From: Aureimonas sp. AU12
GTDB taxonomy: Bacteria; Pseudomonadota; Alphaproteobacteria; Rhizobiales; Rhizobiaceae
Reading direction: 5' to 3'
Assembly: GCF_001463705.1 (NCBI RefSeq)
Contig: NZ_BBWH01000043.1
Location: 124,001-188,000 of the forward strand
Length of the DNA stretch: 64,000 nt
The notes under the pieces are model-generated. The model was not told the DNA's origin. It made no database searches and saw nothing but the letters and a program-made list of their open reading frames with translations. Shown here in pieces: positions 34,486-48,158 of this stretch. Every line of letters starts with the position of its first letter. Positions within the stretch are counted from its first letter, which is position 1. A program made the translations under genes and the position numbers.

Positions 34486-35939
34486 CGCAACTTGTCCCCG
34501 ATAAGAAATTCGAGCGCGCGGTCGAGCCGGATGTGCGGCAGGGACAGGGTCAGGCCCTCGGCGGTCCGCTCCAGCCGCGGGGGGCGGAAGCGGACGAAGG
34601 TCACGGGATCGAGGCCGCGACCGGGCACGATGCCTTCGCGCAGCACGCGCGAGACGTCGGTTGGCAGGTCTCCGGGGAACACGGCGGTCTCGGTCTCGCC
34701 GTCGAAGCGCTCGCCGGCGATCTCTTCGCCCGCGATCGGCGTTCCCACGATCACCGGCAGCGCCTGGCCGCGATCGGTGACGCTCGCCTCGCGCGTCGCG
34801 CGGATCGCGGCCATCGCCACGACGTCGGTAGTCGCGCCGGAGAAGTTGGCGCGGCCGATCGCGTCGTCGACGAGGCGCCGCACGATGTTTTCCAGCCGCT
34901 GGTGGCTCTCGCGATGGAGATGGTCGGACTTCGTCGCCGCGACGAGGATCCGGTCGATCCGCCGGGTGAGCAGGGAGCCCATCCAACTGGCGCGGCCCGG
35001 ACGGAAGCAGGCGAGAATGTCGGCGAGCGCCGTCTCGAGATCACGCACGGCCTCGGGGCCGGCGTTGATCGCCTGTAGCGCGTCGACGAGGAGGATCTGA
35101 CGGTCGAGCCGGGCGAAGTGGTCGCGGAAGAAGGGTTTGACGACCACCGTCTTGTAGGCCTCGTAGCGCCGCGCGTGGACGGCGGCGAAACTGCCTTTGG
35201 CGTAGTCGACGTTCGGCTCGACCGGCAACGGTGCGAAGGTCAGCGCCGGCGACCCTTCGAGATCGCCGGGCATGAGAAACCGGCCCGGTGGCAGCGTCGA
35301 CAGAGCCGTCGTGTCGGCGCGGCAGGCGCGTAGGTAATCGGCAAAGGCCGCGCTCAGCCTTCCGCTCGTCTGCTCGTCGGCGGGCGCCGTGATGTCGAGA
35401 TCGGCCAGAAGCGCAAGATAGGGGCCCGCCATTGTGGCGCGCGAGGGCAGCCGGGCCCGCTCGATCGATTCGCGCGAGAAGGTGGCGTAGTCCTTGTCGA
35501 TCAGCGGCAGGTCGAGCAGCCATTCGCCGGGATAGTCGACGATGTCGAGCGACAGCTTGCCCGGCGAGAAGAAGCGCGACCAGCCCGACGCCGATTCGTA
35601 TTCGATCGTCAGGCGCAACTCGGAGATGGCGCGCGTCGACTGCGGCCAGACCCGGTCTTCGAGCACCGCCCGGATATGCTCCTCGTACTGGAAGCGGGGC
35701 ACCGCGTCGTCGGGCTGCTCTTCCAGGTAGGTGCGCTTGATCCGCCCCGAGCTCTGCGCCTCGAACAACGGAAGCCTGCCGCCGTGGAGGAGGTTGTGGA
35801 TCAGCGAGGTGATGAAGACGGTCTTGCCAGCGCGCGACAGGCCGGCGACGCCGAGGCGAACGGTGGGGTGAAACAAGCCGGCGCCGCGATCGGCGAGGTT
35901 GTCGAGCGCGATGCGGGCTTCGTCGGCGAGGGACGTCAT
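34482..35939 (-). CDS. ycjX: YcjX family P-loop NTPase
   Basis: This 485-residue DUF463 protein has a Walker A motif GLSRAGKT (about 30-37) and a Walker-B-like DIVDYPGEWLLD. A characteristic ISELRLTIEYESASGW region precedes the latter. The YcjX/YcjF pair is conserved in proteobacteria and has been described as phage-shock associated in E. coli. No pspA-type gene is adjacent here, so regulation may differ. Length and motifs are normal. Confidence 0.92.
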   Translation of the reverse strand: MTSLADEARIALDNLADRGAGLFHPTVRLGVAGLSRAGKTVFITSLIHNLLHGGRLPLFEAQSSGRIKRTYLEEQPDDAVPRFQYEEHIRAVLEDRVWPQSTRAISELRLTIEYESASGWSRFFSPGKLSLDIVDYPGEWLLDLPLIDKDYATFSRESIERARLPSRATMAGPYLALLADLDITAPADEQTSGRLSAAFADYLRACRADTTALSTLPPGRFLMPGDLEGSPALTFAPLPVEPNVDYAKGSFAAVHARRYEAYKTVVVKPFFRDHFARLDRQILLVDALQAINAGPEAVRDLETALADILACFRPGRASWMGSLLTRRIDRILVAATKSDHLHRESHQRLENIVRRLVDDAIGRANFSGATTDVVAMAAIRATREASVTDRGQALPVIVGTPIAGEEIAGERFDGETETAVFPGDLPTDVSRVLREGIVPGRGLDPVTFVRFRPPRLERTAEGLTLSLPHIRLDRALEFLIGDKLR

Positions 35940-36023
35940 GAGGTTGCGCGGCGCTTTCGGTCGATTATGGCCTCGCCTATATAGTTGCGGTGCCGGCCGG
36001 CCGACAGGTGGCGGCGCCTGTCT

Positions 36024-36533
36024 TCAGGGCGTTCTCACGCCGCGAAGAATACCATGCAGCCTCAAGCTTGGCGTGTCGCCGCCGGGCAGTTCGATCGTCA
36101 GCCAATGGGCGGTGCCCACCCCCTGCCGGATGGTCTCGAATGCTTGGGGCGAGCCGCTCGCGCAGAAGGCTGCCACGAACTCCTCGATCGTCGGATTGTG
36201 ACCGACGAGGAGAACCCCGGCGCAGGCCCGATGCCGACGGGCTGCCGCATGATAGGCCTGGAGACCCAGCGCGTAGAGATCGTCCGAGAAGTCGACGGCA
36301 AGGTCGGACGGCAGTGCCGGGCGGATGATGGCGAGGGTCTCGCGCGCCCGGCTTGCGGTCGAGCAGAGGATGCGGTCGACGCAAGGTGGCTCGATCCGCA
36401 GATTTTCCGCCAAGCTGGCTGCATCCTGCCGGCCTCGATCGTCGAGCGGACGCTCGTGGTCGCGCTGTCCCGGGAGTGCCCATGACGAATGGGCGTGACG
36501 CAGGAGATGGAGGGTTCGGCCGGGCAATGTCAT
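36024..36533 (-). CDS. SixA-type histidine phosphatase
   Basis: This 169-residue protein belongs to the histidine phosphatase branch that includes SixA. It has the RHG-like motif LLRHAHSSW near the N-terminus (catalytic His), a second His in VGHNPTIEEF and RPLDDRGRQDA between them. SixA removes phosphate from Hpt histidines in E. coli, and an orphan Hpt protein is encoded 6 kb away at 29933, though a link is speculative. The start at 36533 leaves no unnecessary extension. Confidence 0.87.
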   Translation of the reverse strand: MTLPGRTLHLLRHAHSSWALPGQRDHERPLDDRGRQDAASLAENLRIEPPCVDRILCSTASRARETLAIIRPALPSDLAVDFSDDLYALGLQAYHAAARRHRACAGVLLVGHNPTIEEFVAAFCASGSPQAFETIRQGVGTAHWLTIELPGGDTPSLRLHGILRGVRTP

Positions 36534-36834
36534 TGGACGGAGTGGGCCAGCAACCGCGGTCGCGGTCAAGCGAGCGGCCGACGCCTCATTGCGAACCTTG
36601 CCCTGCTGCCGTGGGGCAATTTGCGCGTGTGTTGCCCTGCGAAGGCGGCGCAAATGCTCCGCAAGCGTTTCCCTTACAGCAGATGGGGCGGGGGCGTTTG
36701 ACCGCCATGAGAAAGCGCAGCATTTGTCGAGGCTTATCCGAGGCGGGAGCGCCAAGGGACGATTCCCGGCACAACTTGTTCGCTGGCGTCTCCGCCGCTA
36801 TAAGCACCGCGACGACGGTCTTGGAGGATGCAGC
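36534..36834. other. Intergenic region upstream of dksA
   Basis: This stretch lies between the divergent phosphatase and dksA genes and must contain both promoters. I found no convincing -35/-10 pair, hairpin or extra gene. GGAGG at about 36823 is the dksA ribosome-binding site. Confidence 0.4.
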
Positions 36835-37251
36835 ATGAGCGAAACCTTACCAATCGGAACGGGTCTTTCGGAAGACGGCGCGTTCATGAACGACCGCCAG
36901 AAGGATTACTTCCGCAAGAAGCTCATGGCTTGGAAGACCGACATCCTGCGTGAGTCGCGCGAAACGCTCGAAGCGCTCGCCAGCGAGAATGCCAGCCAGG
37001 CCGACGCCGCCGACCGCGCGTCTTCCGAGACCGACCGCGCAATCGAACTGCGTGCGCGCGACCGGCAGCGCAAGCTGATCGCCAAGATCGACGCTGCGAT
37101 CGAGCGGATCGACGAAGGCACCTACGGTTTTTGCGAAGAGACCGGCGAGCCGATCAGCTTGAAGCGGTTGGATGCTCGTCCGATCGCGACGATGTCGCTT
37201 GAGGCGCAGGAGCGCCATGAGCGCCGCGAGAAAGTCTATCGTGACGAGTAG
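36835..37251 (+). CDS. dksA: DksA-family RNA polymerase-binding regulator (single-cysteine zinc-finger region)
   Basis: This 138-residue protein has the coiled-coil N-terminal region and a globular C-terminal part ending CEETGEPISLKRLDARPIATMSLEAQERHE. In E. coli DksA this region carries four zinc cysteines; here only Cys100 remains, and the other three positions are Thr103, Ser and Ala. Zinc-poor DksA proteins are known in other bacteria. It should modulate rRNA and amino-acid promoters with ppGpp. The acidic coiled-coil tip region contains DAADRAS. A terminator follows. Confidence 0.92.
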   Translation: MSETLPIGTGLSEDGAFMNDRQKDYFRKKLMAWKTDILRESRETLEALASENASQADAADRASSETDRAIELRARDRQRKLIAKIDAAIERIDEGTYGFCEETGEPISLKRLDARPIATMSLEAQERHERREKVYRDE

Positions 37252-37268
37252 CGTCGCAGACGAGCCGA

Positions 37269-37309
37269 AGACAAAAAAGAACGGGCCGCATTGCGGCCCG
37301 TCTTCGTTT
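37269..37309 (+). terminator. Rho-independent terminator after dksA
   Basis: A 9-bp stem ACGGGCCGC / GCGGCCCGT (37281-37289 and 37293-37301) with an ATT loop is preceded by AAAAAA and followed by CTTCGTTTT. It lies 29 bases past the dksA stop and may also act on the convergent minus-strand gene at 37331. Confidence 0.82.
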
Positions 37310-37330
37310 TCCGGGTAGGGTGCGCTTGTT

Positions 37331-39142
37331 CTAGCGCCGATCCGACACGTCAAGAGTGAAGTCATGGAGCAGGCGCTCCATTTCTTCTTCCAAAGTCAGT
37401 TCCCGTTCCGGTTCGGCCTGCGGTGCAGCTTTCATGCTGTCCTCGCCCTGCGGAAGGGTCGGCTCGTGAATGGCGTGGATCTCCGGTTCGATGTGCGAGG
37501 GCGCTTCATTGCGCACCGGCTCGTGCGGTGCGGGTATCGAACGATCGATCGGGGCCATGACCGGCGTCACCGCGACCGTCGGAGCGGGTGGGCGGCGCTC
37601 CTGAATGGTGGTGGCGAAACTGCGAACCGAGAGCGGTTGTCTTGCCTCGGTTGTCACGACGGGCGCCGGTGCGGGCGCTGACGGGCTCGTCTCGATCAAG
37701 GGTTCGTCGGCCCGCAGGATCGGTCCGTCGGCGAACGGAGTGCGTGGCACTTCGGTCGCGGCAGCCGGCGCCGCCTTGTCGGTCTGAGCACCGCTGCCAT
37801 TGCGGATCACGGCGTCGTCACCGCCGGCGGCCGTGCTGTCGGAGCCGTTCTGAGCTCGAGGGGCAGGGGAGGCAGGCGCGCTCGACCACAGAGAGCGTGC
37901 CGGCGTCGGCGTGGATGGGGCTGGGGCTGGGGCTGGGGCGGCAGGTGCACGCGGCGGCACCGGCAGCGTCGGCGTCGCCATCGAACGCGCCGACGCGAAC
38001 GGAGGAGGCACCGGCGTCGTCGCCGAAGCGACTTGTGCGGCCGGCTGTGGCGGCGCGGGGTTGAAATGGAGGGCGGCAGTCGGCGCGGGCTCAGGCACCG
38101 GGTCCGAAGGGCGCTCGGGCACGTCGACGGGCGTCGCGGGCTGCGTCACCACCGGACCGGTCCGGACCTGCTCGACTTCTGGCGGTCGCGTCGCCGCCGG
38201 CCTCGGTGGGGCCATCGGACGTTCGATGGGAGCCTGGCGTGGCACAGCCGGCCGCTCGGGCGCGGGCTGCTGCGCCTCAACCGCCGAAGGCGCCGGTATG
38301 GGCGCGGCTGACGGTGCCTTCGACGCCGGCTGGCTGGCTGCCTCTTCCATGACAACGACCGGTTCCCGCTCGCGCGGTGCCGGGGTGGAATCCTTGCCGG
38401 CTCCGTCCAGTTCGGCGGCGATGCGTGATGCCGCGATCGGGTTGGCCGGAGGTGGAATGATGGCGGAGACGAGCGGCGGCGTCCGCCCGAAGGTCGCGCG
38501 TGTTTCGCCCGAGCTGGACACGCTGCGTTCCGTGTCCGCTGCCCGAACGGGCTCGACGATCACGCGCGCGGGTTCCGCCGCGACCGGTGCCGACACGGGG
38601 GGGACGGCCATCGCAATAGGTGCGACGACCGGGGGCACGAGCGGAATGGGCTGGCGCTGCGGCGGCGCCACGTCTGCCGAAGCCGGTATCGCCGGGGCCG
38701 GGGCCGGCACCGCAACGGGAGCCGGCGCAACCGGGACGCGGCGCTGAGGAACCGCTTGGCCGACACGCTCGGGCGCGGGATCGCGCGCCAGTTCCGGTTC
38801 CGAGCGGACGGCCGGATCGATGCGGGCGCGGCGCGCCTGCGGCTGGCCACGAACGATGCTGGGCTCGATCACCACGTCGTTCTGCCCGCCGATCAAAAGG
38901 AGATGCTCGACCTCGTCGCGCCGTACCAGCACGAGCTTGCGCTTGGGGTCGATCGCCGCGACATCGAGGACCGCCAGACGCGGCGCCCGGCTTCGGCTTC
39001 CGATCCCGCCCGTTCCTGAAAAGACGCGCTTGGCCAGTTCGATCAGGACGAGGGCCAGCAGAATCACCACCGCCGCTGCCAGGATCACCGAAACCACCGG
39101 GGCCCAATCGTTGCCAACCACGCCGGCGAGCCATTCACGCAT
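37331..39142 (-). CDS. Pro/Ala-rich membrane protein with FliO-like N-terminal segment
   Basis: This 603-residue protein has one N-terminal helix (VVSVILAAAVVILLALVLIEL) and a short FliO-like segment, APRLAVLDVAAIDPKRKLVLVRRD, ending VEHLLLIGGQNDVVIE. The remaining 480 residues are low-complexity Pro/Ala/Val with little predicted structure, ending in EEEMERLLHDFTLDV. FliO helps assemble the flagellar export gate, but no flagellar genes are nearby. The segment occurs in many rhizobial proteins beside cckA. Function is unknown; the FliO link is by domain only. Confidence 0.72.
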   Translation of the reverse strand: MREWLAGVVGNDWAPVVSVILAAAVVILLALVLIELAKRVFSGTGGIGSRSRAPRLAVLDVAAIDPKRKLVLVRRDEVEHLLLIGGQNDVVIEPSIVRGQPQARRARIDPAVRSEPELARDPAPERVGQAVPQRRVPVAPAPVAVPAPAPAIPASADVAPPQRQPIPLVPPVVAPIAMAVPPVSAPVAAEPARVIVEPVRAADTERSVSSSGETRATFGRTPPLVSAIIPPPANPIAASRIAAELDGAGKDSTPAPREREPVVVMEEAASQPASKAPSAAPIPAPSAVEAQQPAPERPAVPRQAPIERPMAPPRPAATRPPEVEQVRTGPVVTQPATPVDVPERPSDPVPEPAPTAALHFNPAPPQPAAQVASATTPVPPPFASARSMATPTLPVPPRAPAAPAPAPAPSTPTPARSLWSSAPASPAPRAQNGSDSTAAGGDDAVIRNGSGAQTDKAAPAAATEVPRTPFADGPILRADEPLIETSPSAPAPAPVVTTEARQPLSVRSFATTIQERRPPAPTVAVTPVMAPIDRSIPAPHEPVRNEAPSHIEPEIHAIHEPTLPQGEDSMKAAPQAEPERELTLEEEMERLLHDFTLDVSDRR

Positions 39143-39394
39143 TTACCACGTCCTCCGATGAGCGGTGGCGCGCAACCGTTGACGGTGCGGACCAACGGCC
39201 GGTACTCCACTTCTTAGGTCGCCCCGGTTCCTGGTCCAGCGCCAGGTCAGGTTCGGCCCATACTGCCAAAGCATCATGTCGGACGAATACGTCAGGCGCA
39301 AATTCGACAGAATCTCGTGCGTTCGGCGTCCTAAGCTCGTAATCGTTAATGCCTGTCCCCGATAGGGCCGATCTCGGCGCACGGAGCATCACCT

Positions 39395-41938
39395 GTGGAA
39401 CAGACGGCCCAGATGGCGTCCAGCATGAGCGAGAAACCCTTGATCGATCGGAACACCGACTCGGTAGGCGTGCGCCGCCTTCTCTTCCTCGCCGGTTTCC
39501 TGTTCGTCTTCGCCGCGACCCTCGCGCTCTTCGGGCATGTCTACGGCGCCATCGCTCTGCTCGCGATCTTCGGCGTTCTCGCCATGGTCGGCATCGCCGC
39601 CGTCTTCGCGCTGGCGCTGGGGATCCTGCAGTTCGGCGGCCGCGACGGCGGGCGCGACATCGCCAAGGATTTCCTCGACGAGCTGCCGACCGGCACGCTC
39701 CTGACCGACCGCAAGGCGCGGATCGTCTACGCCAACCGGGCCTATGGTCAGCTCACCGGGGCGGCTTCGTCGAGCGACGTTCGCACGCTCGAGCGTCTGC
39801 TGTCGCGCGAGCCCGAGGCGTCGGAGGCCATCTACCGGTTGGCCAACCTCGCCCGCGAAAACGTCGCCGGGCAGGAAGAGTTTCGCCTGACGCGTCATCT
39901 CGGCGGTGGCGGCGAACCGTCGCCGCGCTGGTATCGCGCCTCGGTTCGCCCGTTGCCGAGCGAGACCAACCCGATGCAGGCGTGGCAGATCGCCGACATC
40001 ACCCGCGAGCGCGAGGATCAGGAGAGCTTCTTCAAGGATCTCCAGCACGCGATCGACTATCTCGACCATGCGCCGGCGGGCTTCTTCGCGGCCGACGAGA
40101 CCGGCCGCATCGCCTACATCAATGCGACGCTGGCCGGCTGGCTCGGCGTCGATCTCGCCACGTTCAAGCCTTATGGGCGCACGATCTTCGATCACGTCGG
40201 CGACGACGGCGCCACCTTCCTCAAGCGCGACGGCCGCCCCGACGACGACAGCGGCACCACGACGATCGACCTCGATCTCGTCACCGCGACCGGGCATCGG
40301 CTGCCCGTGCGCCTCCTGCGCAACATGGCGCGCGCCGGCGATGGTGCGCCCGGGCTGACGCGCACCCTCGTCCTCAACCGTTCGGGCAGCGGCGAGAAGG
40401 AAAGTGCGCTGCGGGCCGCCGAAGTGCGGTTCACCCGCTTCTTCAACTCCTCGCCGATGGCGATCGCCGCGCTCGACGCGTCGGGCAAGGTGGCGCGGGC
40501 GAACGCGGCCTTCGCACGCCTCTTCGGCGAGGCGGCCGCGGTGGGTACGACGCTCATCACCGACTGCGTCCGCGACGAGAGCCGCGAGGCGATCCGTCAA
40601 GCGCTGGCCGCCGCCGTGCGCGGGCAGGCCGGCATTCCCTCGGTCGATGCCGAACTCACCACGGAGCCGATGCGCTCCTCCCGCCTCTACATCAGCGCCA
40701 ATTCAGACCCGCGCGACGACACGGGCGAGGTTGCGATCCTCTACGGCGTCGACATCACCCAGCAGCGCACGCTCGAAGACCAGTTCGCCAAGAGCCAGAA
40801 GATGCAGGCGGTCGGCAATCTCGCCGGCGGTATCGCGCACGACTTCAACAACGTCTTGACGATCATCACCGCCTCGGTCGACTTCCTGCTCCTCAACCAT
40901 CGGACGGGCGATCCCTCGTTCCAGGATCTGCTCCTCATCAAGCAGAGCGCCAACCGCGCTGCATCGCTGGTGCGCCAGCTGCTCGCCTATTCGCGCCGTC
41001 AGACGATGCGGCCGAAGATGCTGAACCTGACGGATGTCGTCGCCGACATGCATCTTCTCCTCAAGCGGATTTCCGGTGATCTGGTCAAATTGGAGCGCCA
41101 TCACGCCCGCGACCTCTGGCCCGTCATGGCTGATATCGGCCAGTTCGAGCAGGTGGTGACCAATCTCGTCCAGAACGCGCGCGACGCCATGTCGACGAAC
41201 GGGCGCGTGACCATCTCGACGCGAAACGTCAGTTCGGCCGAGGCGAAGGGCTTCGGCTATGCCGAGCTGATCGAGGGCGAATACGTCCTGATGGAAGTCG
41301 CCGACACGGGATCGGGCATGCCGGCCGACGTTGCCGAGCGCATCTTCGAGCCGTTCTTCACCACGAAGGACATCGGCAAGGGCACCGGTCTCGGCCTGTC
41401 CATGGCCTACGGCATTGTCAAGCAGTCTGGCGGCTTCATCTTCGTTGAGTCGGTGCTGGGCGAGGGCACGACGTTCCGCATCTTCCTGCCCCGCCACATC
41501 CCGGCCGAAGGGCCGGCGCTCAAAGCCGAGCCGACCGCGGCCGTTTCGGCGGCCAAGATGGACCTGTCGGGCACCGCCTCGATCCTGCTCGTCGAGGACG
41601 AGGACAACGTGCGCGCCGGCAATGTTCGCGCCCTCAAGATGCGAGGCTACGAGGTTCACGAGGCATCGAGCGGCGTCGAGGCGCTCGAAGTCATGGAGGA
41701 GATCGGTGGCAAGGTCGATCTCGTCGTTTCCGACGTGGTGATGCCCGAGATGGACGGCCCGACGCTGTTGCGCGAGATGCGCAAGGTGCGTCCCGACCTC
41801 AAGTTCATCTTCGTCTCCGGCTATGCCGAGGACGCCTTCGCCAAGAACCTGCCGGACGGCGAGAAGTTCGGCTTCCTGCCCAAGCCCTTCTCGCTGCGCG
41901 AACTCGCGGTCGCCGTGAAGGAAGCGCTCGAGGAGTAG
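39395..41938 (+). CDS. cckA: Cell-cycle hybrid histidine kinase CckA
   Basis: This 847-residue hybrid kinase has two N-terminal helices (about 28-75), PAS domains (about 90-430), a DHp domain with His482 in GIAHDFNN, and an HATPase domain with NARDAMS, DTGSGMP and [13 protein letters not shown]. The C-terminal receiver has Asp780 in [10 protein letters not shown]. CckA feeds the ChpT-CtrA/CpdR phosphorelay that controls replication, division and polar development. The GTG start at 39395 has GGAG 9 bases ahead. A strong CtrA site is found at 18272. The receiver is complete. Confidence 0.95.
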   Translation: MEQTAQMASSMSEKPLIDRNTDSVGVRRLLFLAGFLFVFAATLALFGHVYGAIALLAIFGVLAMVGIAAVFALALGILQFGGRDGGRDIAKDFLDELPTGTLLTDRKARIVYANRAYGQLTGAASSSDVRTLERLLSREPEASEAIYRLANLARENVAGQEEFRLTRHLGGGGEPSPRWYRASVRPLPSETNPMQAWQIADITREREDQESFFKDLQHAIDYLDHAPAGFFAADETGRIAYINATLAGWLGVDLATFKPYGRTIFDHVGDDGATFLKRDGRPDDDSGTTTIDLDLVTATGHRLPVRLLRNMARAGDGAPGLTRTLVLNRSGSGEKESALRAAEVRFTRFFNSSPMAIAALDASGKVARANAAFARLFGEAAAVGTTLITDCVRDESREAIRQALAAAVRGQAGIPSVDAELTTEPMRSSRLYISANSDPRDDTGEVAILYGVDITQQRTLEDQFAKSQKMQAVGNLAGGIAHDFNNVLTIITASVDFLLLNHRTGDPSFQDLLLIKQSANRAASLVRQLLAYSRRQTMRPKMLNLTDVVADMHLLLKRISGDLVKLERHHARDLWPVMADIGQFEQVVTNLVQNARDAMSTNGRVTISTRNVSSAEAKGFGYAELIEGEYVLMEVADTGSGMPADVAERIFEPFFTTKDIGKGTGLGLSMAYGIVKQSGGFIFVESVLGEGTTFRIFLPRHIPAEGPALKAEPTAAVSAAKMDLSGTASILLVEDEDNVRAGNVRALKMRGYEVHEASSGVEALEVMEEIGGKVDLVVSDVVMPEMDGPTLLREMRKVRPDLKFIFVSGYAEDAFAKNLPDGEKFGFLPKPFSLRELAVAVKEALEE

Positions 41939-42098
41939 CGCCCAACGGGCCGCTACTATTCGGAAAATGTCTTTCTGACGGGCGGCGTCAGTGCCGCCGT
42001 CCGGTCTGTCTCACCCATGCCGCTCGCGGTAGCGCCGTTCCCGACGATCCGGTTGCCGTGGTGCGGGCGACCATCGGCCGCCCGCCGGCCGAGCTTCA

Positions 42099-43019
42099 TC
42101 AGGCGTCGTCGAGGGCCTTGAGCGCCACGGCGATCTCGGCGGCCAGCCGCGCGTTCGAGCGAACGAGATTGATGTTGGTGGCCAGCGAGCGGCCCTCGCT
42201 CAGCTCGAAAATCCGCTTGAGCAGGTAGGGCGTTGCAGCCTTGCCGCTGATCCCGTCGCGCTCGGAATCGGCCAGCGCGACGTCGATCCAGCTGCCGATC
42301 GTCGCCGTGTCGATCTCGAGATCCGACGGCAAGGGGTTGGCGATCAGCATTCCCCCGTCGATGGCCAACGCCTCGCGAGCCTGCTGGAAGGCCGCGATCT
42401 CCGCCGCGCTGTCGAGGCGGATGGGAGATGCGATGCCGGACGAGCGCGACCAGAAGGCCGGAAGCTCGTCGACGCCGAAGCCGACGACGGGAACGCCTTT
42501 CGTTTCAAGCACTTCGAATGTCTTCTTCAGATCGAGGATCGCCTTGGCGCCGGCCGAGACGACGATCACCGGCGTGCGCGCCAGCTCTTCGAGATCGGCG
42601 GAGATATCGAACGAGGTCTCGGCGCCGCGATGCACGCCGCCGACGCCGCCGGTGGCGAAGACCTCGATGCCGGCCAGTGCCGCCGCGATCATCGTCGCGG
42701 CGACCGTGGTCGATCCCGTTCGCTTGGCGGCGACCGCATAGGCGAGGTCGGCGCGCGACAGCTTGAGCGCGTCACGCGTCTGCGCCAGCGCTTCGAGTTC
42801 GGCGTCGGTGAGGCCGATGTGCAGGGTGCCGTCGATGACGACGATCGTCGCCGGCTCGGCGCCGGCATCGCGGATCAACTGCTCGACACCGCGGGCCATT
42901 TCCAGGTTTTGCGGCCACGGCATTCCGTGGGTGATGATCGTCGATTCCAGCGCGACAACGGGCCGTCCCTCGGAAAGAGCGGCCTCGACGGCGGGCGAGG
43001 TGGTGAAAGGCAGGCGCAT
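42099..43019 (-). CDS. psuG: Pseudouridine-5'-phosphate glycosidase
   Basis: This 306-residue PsuG family enzyme splits pseudouridine 5'-phosphate to uracil and ribose 5-phosphate. It has VALESTIITHGMPWPQNLEMA near the N-terminus, the family motif TGGVGGVHRGAE (about 125) and PVIVVSAGAKAILDLKKTFEVLET. It lies 12 bases after the PfkB-family kinase gene and is its likely partner. ATG 43019 is preferred over an in-frame TTG at 43025. Length is normal. Confidence 0.94.
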   Translation of the reverse strand: MRLPFTTSPAVEAALSEGRPVVALESTIITHGMPWPQNLEMARGVEQLIRDAGAEPATIVVIDGTLHIGLTDAELEALAQTRDALKLSRADLAYAVAAKRTGSTTVAATMIAAALAGIEVFATGGVGGVHRGAETSFDISADLEELARTPVIVVSAGAKAILDLKKTFEVLETKGVPVVGFGVDELPAFWSRSSGIASPIRLDSAAEIAAFQQAREALAIDGGMLIANPLPSDLEIDTATIGSWIDVALADSERDGISGKAATPYLLKRIFELSEGRSLATNINLVRSNARLAAEIAVALKALDDA

Positions 43020-43031
43020 GGGCAAACTCGT

Positions 43032-43991
43032 CTAGGCGATGGGACGAAGCGGCGCCAGATCGGCGCCGAGGTTTCGGCAGGTTTCCGCACAGCCGGGCGA
43101 CAGACCTGCGGCGATATGAAGGCTGGCGGCCGCCATTCCCGTTCGCGCCGCCTGGCGGAAGGAGGCTCTGTTCAGACACTCGGCGAGGGTGACGGCGGCG
43201 AGCGTGTCGCCCGCGCCGGTCACGTCGCGGACGGCATCGACGGGCGGCGGTGCCTGCGCAAAGATCTGTCCGTCCTCGACGATCCAGGCCTCGCGCGGAC
43301 CGTCGGTGATGACGGCGCGACGAAGTCCCGCGGCCGTGAGCGCCTGAACGAACACGCGAGGCTCGGCGTCCGGCTCGCATGCGGCCAGAGCCGCGGCTTC
43401 GAGGCGGGAGACGAAGAGCATGGCGAGGCGCGGCAGGGCCGCCGCAAGCCTTCCGACCTTGCCCGGCGAGACGCCGATCGCCGCGACCGGACTGCGCCGG
43501 GCGTATGCGAGATCCAAGAGTGTCTCCGCCGGAAGATTGGCATCAACGAGCAGGGCGGCGCCGGCGTCGAGCTGAAGGCGCAGATGCTTGCGCGATAGGA
43601 CGCGCGGGGTCATGAGATCGTAGAGTGCCATGTCGGCAATTCCGGCCACCAGCTCGCCGCGATCATCGAGGATGGCGGTGTAGGTCGGGGTCGCGCGGTC
43701 GAGCCAAGTCAGCGAGCCGTCGCCGATCCCGCGATCCGCCAAGGCCGCTTCGACGCTCGCCCCGCCCGCGTCACCTCCGCGCACCGAGACGAGAAACGCA
43801 GCGGTTCCGAACTGCTGGAGCGCCATAGCGGCGTTGAAGGCTGCACCTCCGACGCGCTCGGTGAGATGGCCGGGGTTGGACGCTTGAGGGCGATAGGGAG
43901 GGTGGGATCGTGCGATCCGATCCACGTGAGCAGCGCCGATCAGGATCACGAGCGGCGCGGACGCTGCTGTCGGCGTCGACGGTTCGGTCAT
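43032..43991 (-). CDS. psuK: PfkB-family carbohydrate kinase, probable pseudouridine kinase
   Basis: This 319-residue PfkB sugar kinase has VGGAAFNAAMALQQFG (substrate side) and the C-terminal DVTGAGDT anion-hole motif. It is immediately upstream of psuG, so phosphorylation of pseudouridine is the likely role. Together the two salvage or degrade the modified nucleoside from RNA turnover. Family is certain; substrate rests on the neighbour. Confidence 0.9.
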   Translation of the reverse strand: MTEPSTPTAASAPLVILIGAAHVDRIARSHPPYRPQASNPGHLTERVGGAAFNAAMALQQFGTAAFLVSVRGGDAGGASVEAALADRGIGDGSLTWLDRATPTYTAILDDRGELVAGIADMALYDLMTPRVLSRKHLRLQLDAGAALLVDANLPAETLLDLAYARRSPVAAIGVSPGKVGRLAAALPRLAMLFVSRLEAAALAACEPDAEPRVFVQALTAAGLRRAVITDGPREAWIVEDGQIFAQAPPPVDAVRDVTGAGDTLAAVTLAECLNRASFRQAARTGMAAASLHIAAGLSPGCAETCRNLGADLAPLRPIA

Positions 43992-44035
43992 TCATGGCCC
44001 CGGAAAGGACCGTGCGAATCAAGAGGACGGAATGC

Positions 44036-44081
44036 GAACAAAGCCGGATCACAGCTTGCGGGATGAGAACAAAAAGAGTAC
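44036..44081 (+). promoter_or_regulatory. recA promoter region with LexA-like (SOS) boxes
   Basis: Alphaproteobacterial LexA recognises GAAC-N7-GAAC (or its complement). Here GAAC-AAAAAGA-GTAC lies at 44067-44081 and GAAC-AAAGCCG-GATC at 44036-44050, each with one mismatch in the second half. They are 63 and 94 bases before the recA start, a typical position for SOS control. Binding is inferred. Confidence 0.55.
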
Positions 44082-44143
44082 ATCTTCGTCATTGCCAATC
44101 CGATTGCGCCCCGTACCACCCCGTGGAATAAGGTCTCGCCGAC

Positions 44144-45226
<1,083 letters not shown>

Positions 45227-45251
45227 TCTCCGCTTCCAAACAGACCGAAAG

Positions 45252-45276
45252 CGCCCGCGGAGATCGCGGGCGTTTT
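45252..45276 (+). terminator. Rho-independent terminator after recA
   Basis: The stem CGCCCGCG / CGCGGGCG (45252-45259 and 45265-45272) with a GAGAT loop is followed by TTTTCG. It lies 26 bases past the recA stop, separating recA from alaS. Confidence 0.85.
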
Positions 45277-45431
45277 CGTATCCGGACGTTGGATCGAACC
45301 GCGACCGGTCGCCCGAGCGAGCCATGGCCCCGAGGGACCGGCGCCATGGACAGGGTTTTGGCGTCTGGTTAAAAGGCGGCACCCAGCGGTGGTTCGTCCA
45401 GCGCTCTTTTTGCAAGCCTCAAGGTGTTCTC

Positions 45432-48080
<2,649 letters not shown>

Positions 48081-48122
48081 TACCGGACGGCTCTTCTACG
48101 GAAGATGTCGGCTTCAGTAACG

Positions 48123-48150
48123 GAAAAGGGGCGCCTCGCGGCGCCCCTTT
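48123..48150. terminator. Bidirectional rho-independent terminator
   Basis: AAAA, an 8-bp stem GGGGCGCC / GGCGCCCC (48127-48134 and 48139-48146) with loop TCGC, then TTTT. It lies between alaS and the convergent PRC-barrel gene and can serve both. Confidence 0.88.
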
Positions 48151-48158
48151 TGCTTTCG

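Noticed and set aside
41939-42098. A possible terminator hairpin after cckA (GACGGGCGGC...GCCGCCGTC).
   Set aside because: The stem has a bulge and no T-run follows, so it does not meet a standard terminator.
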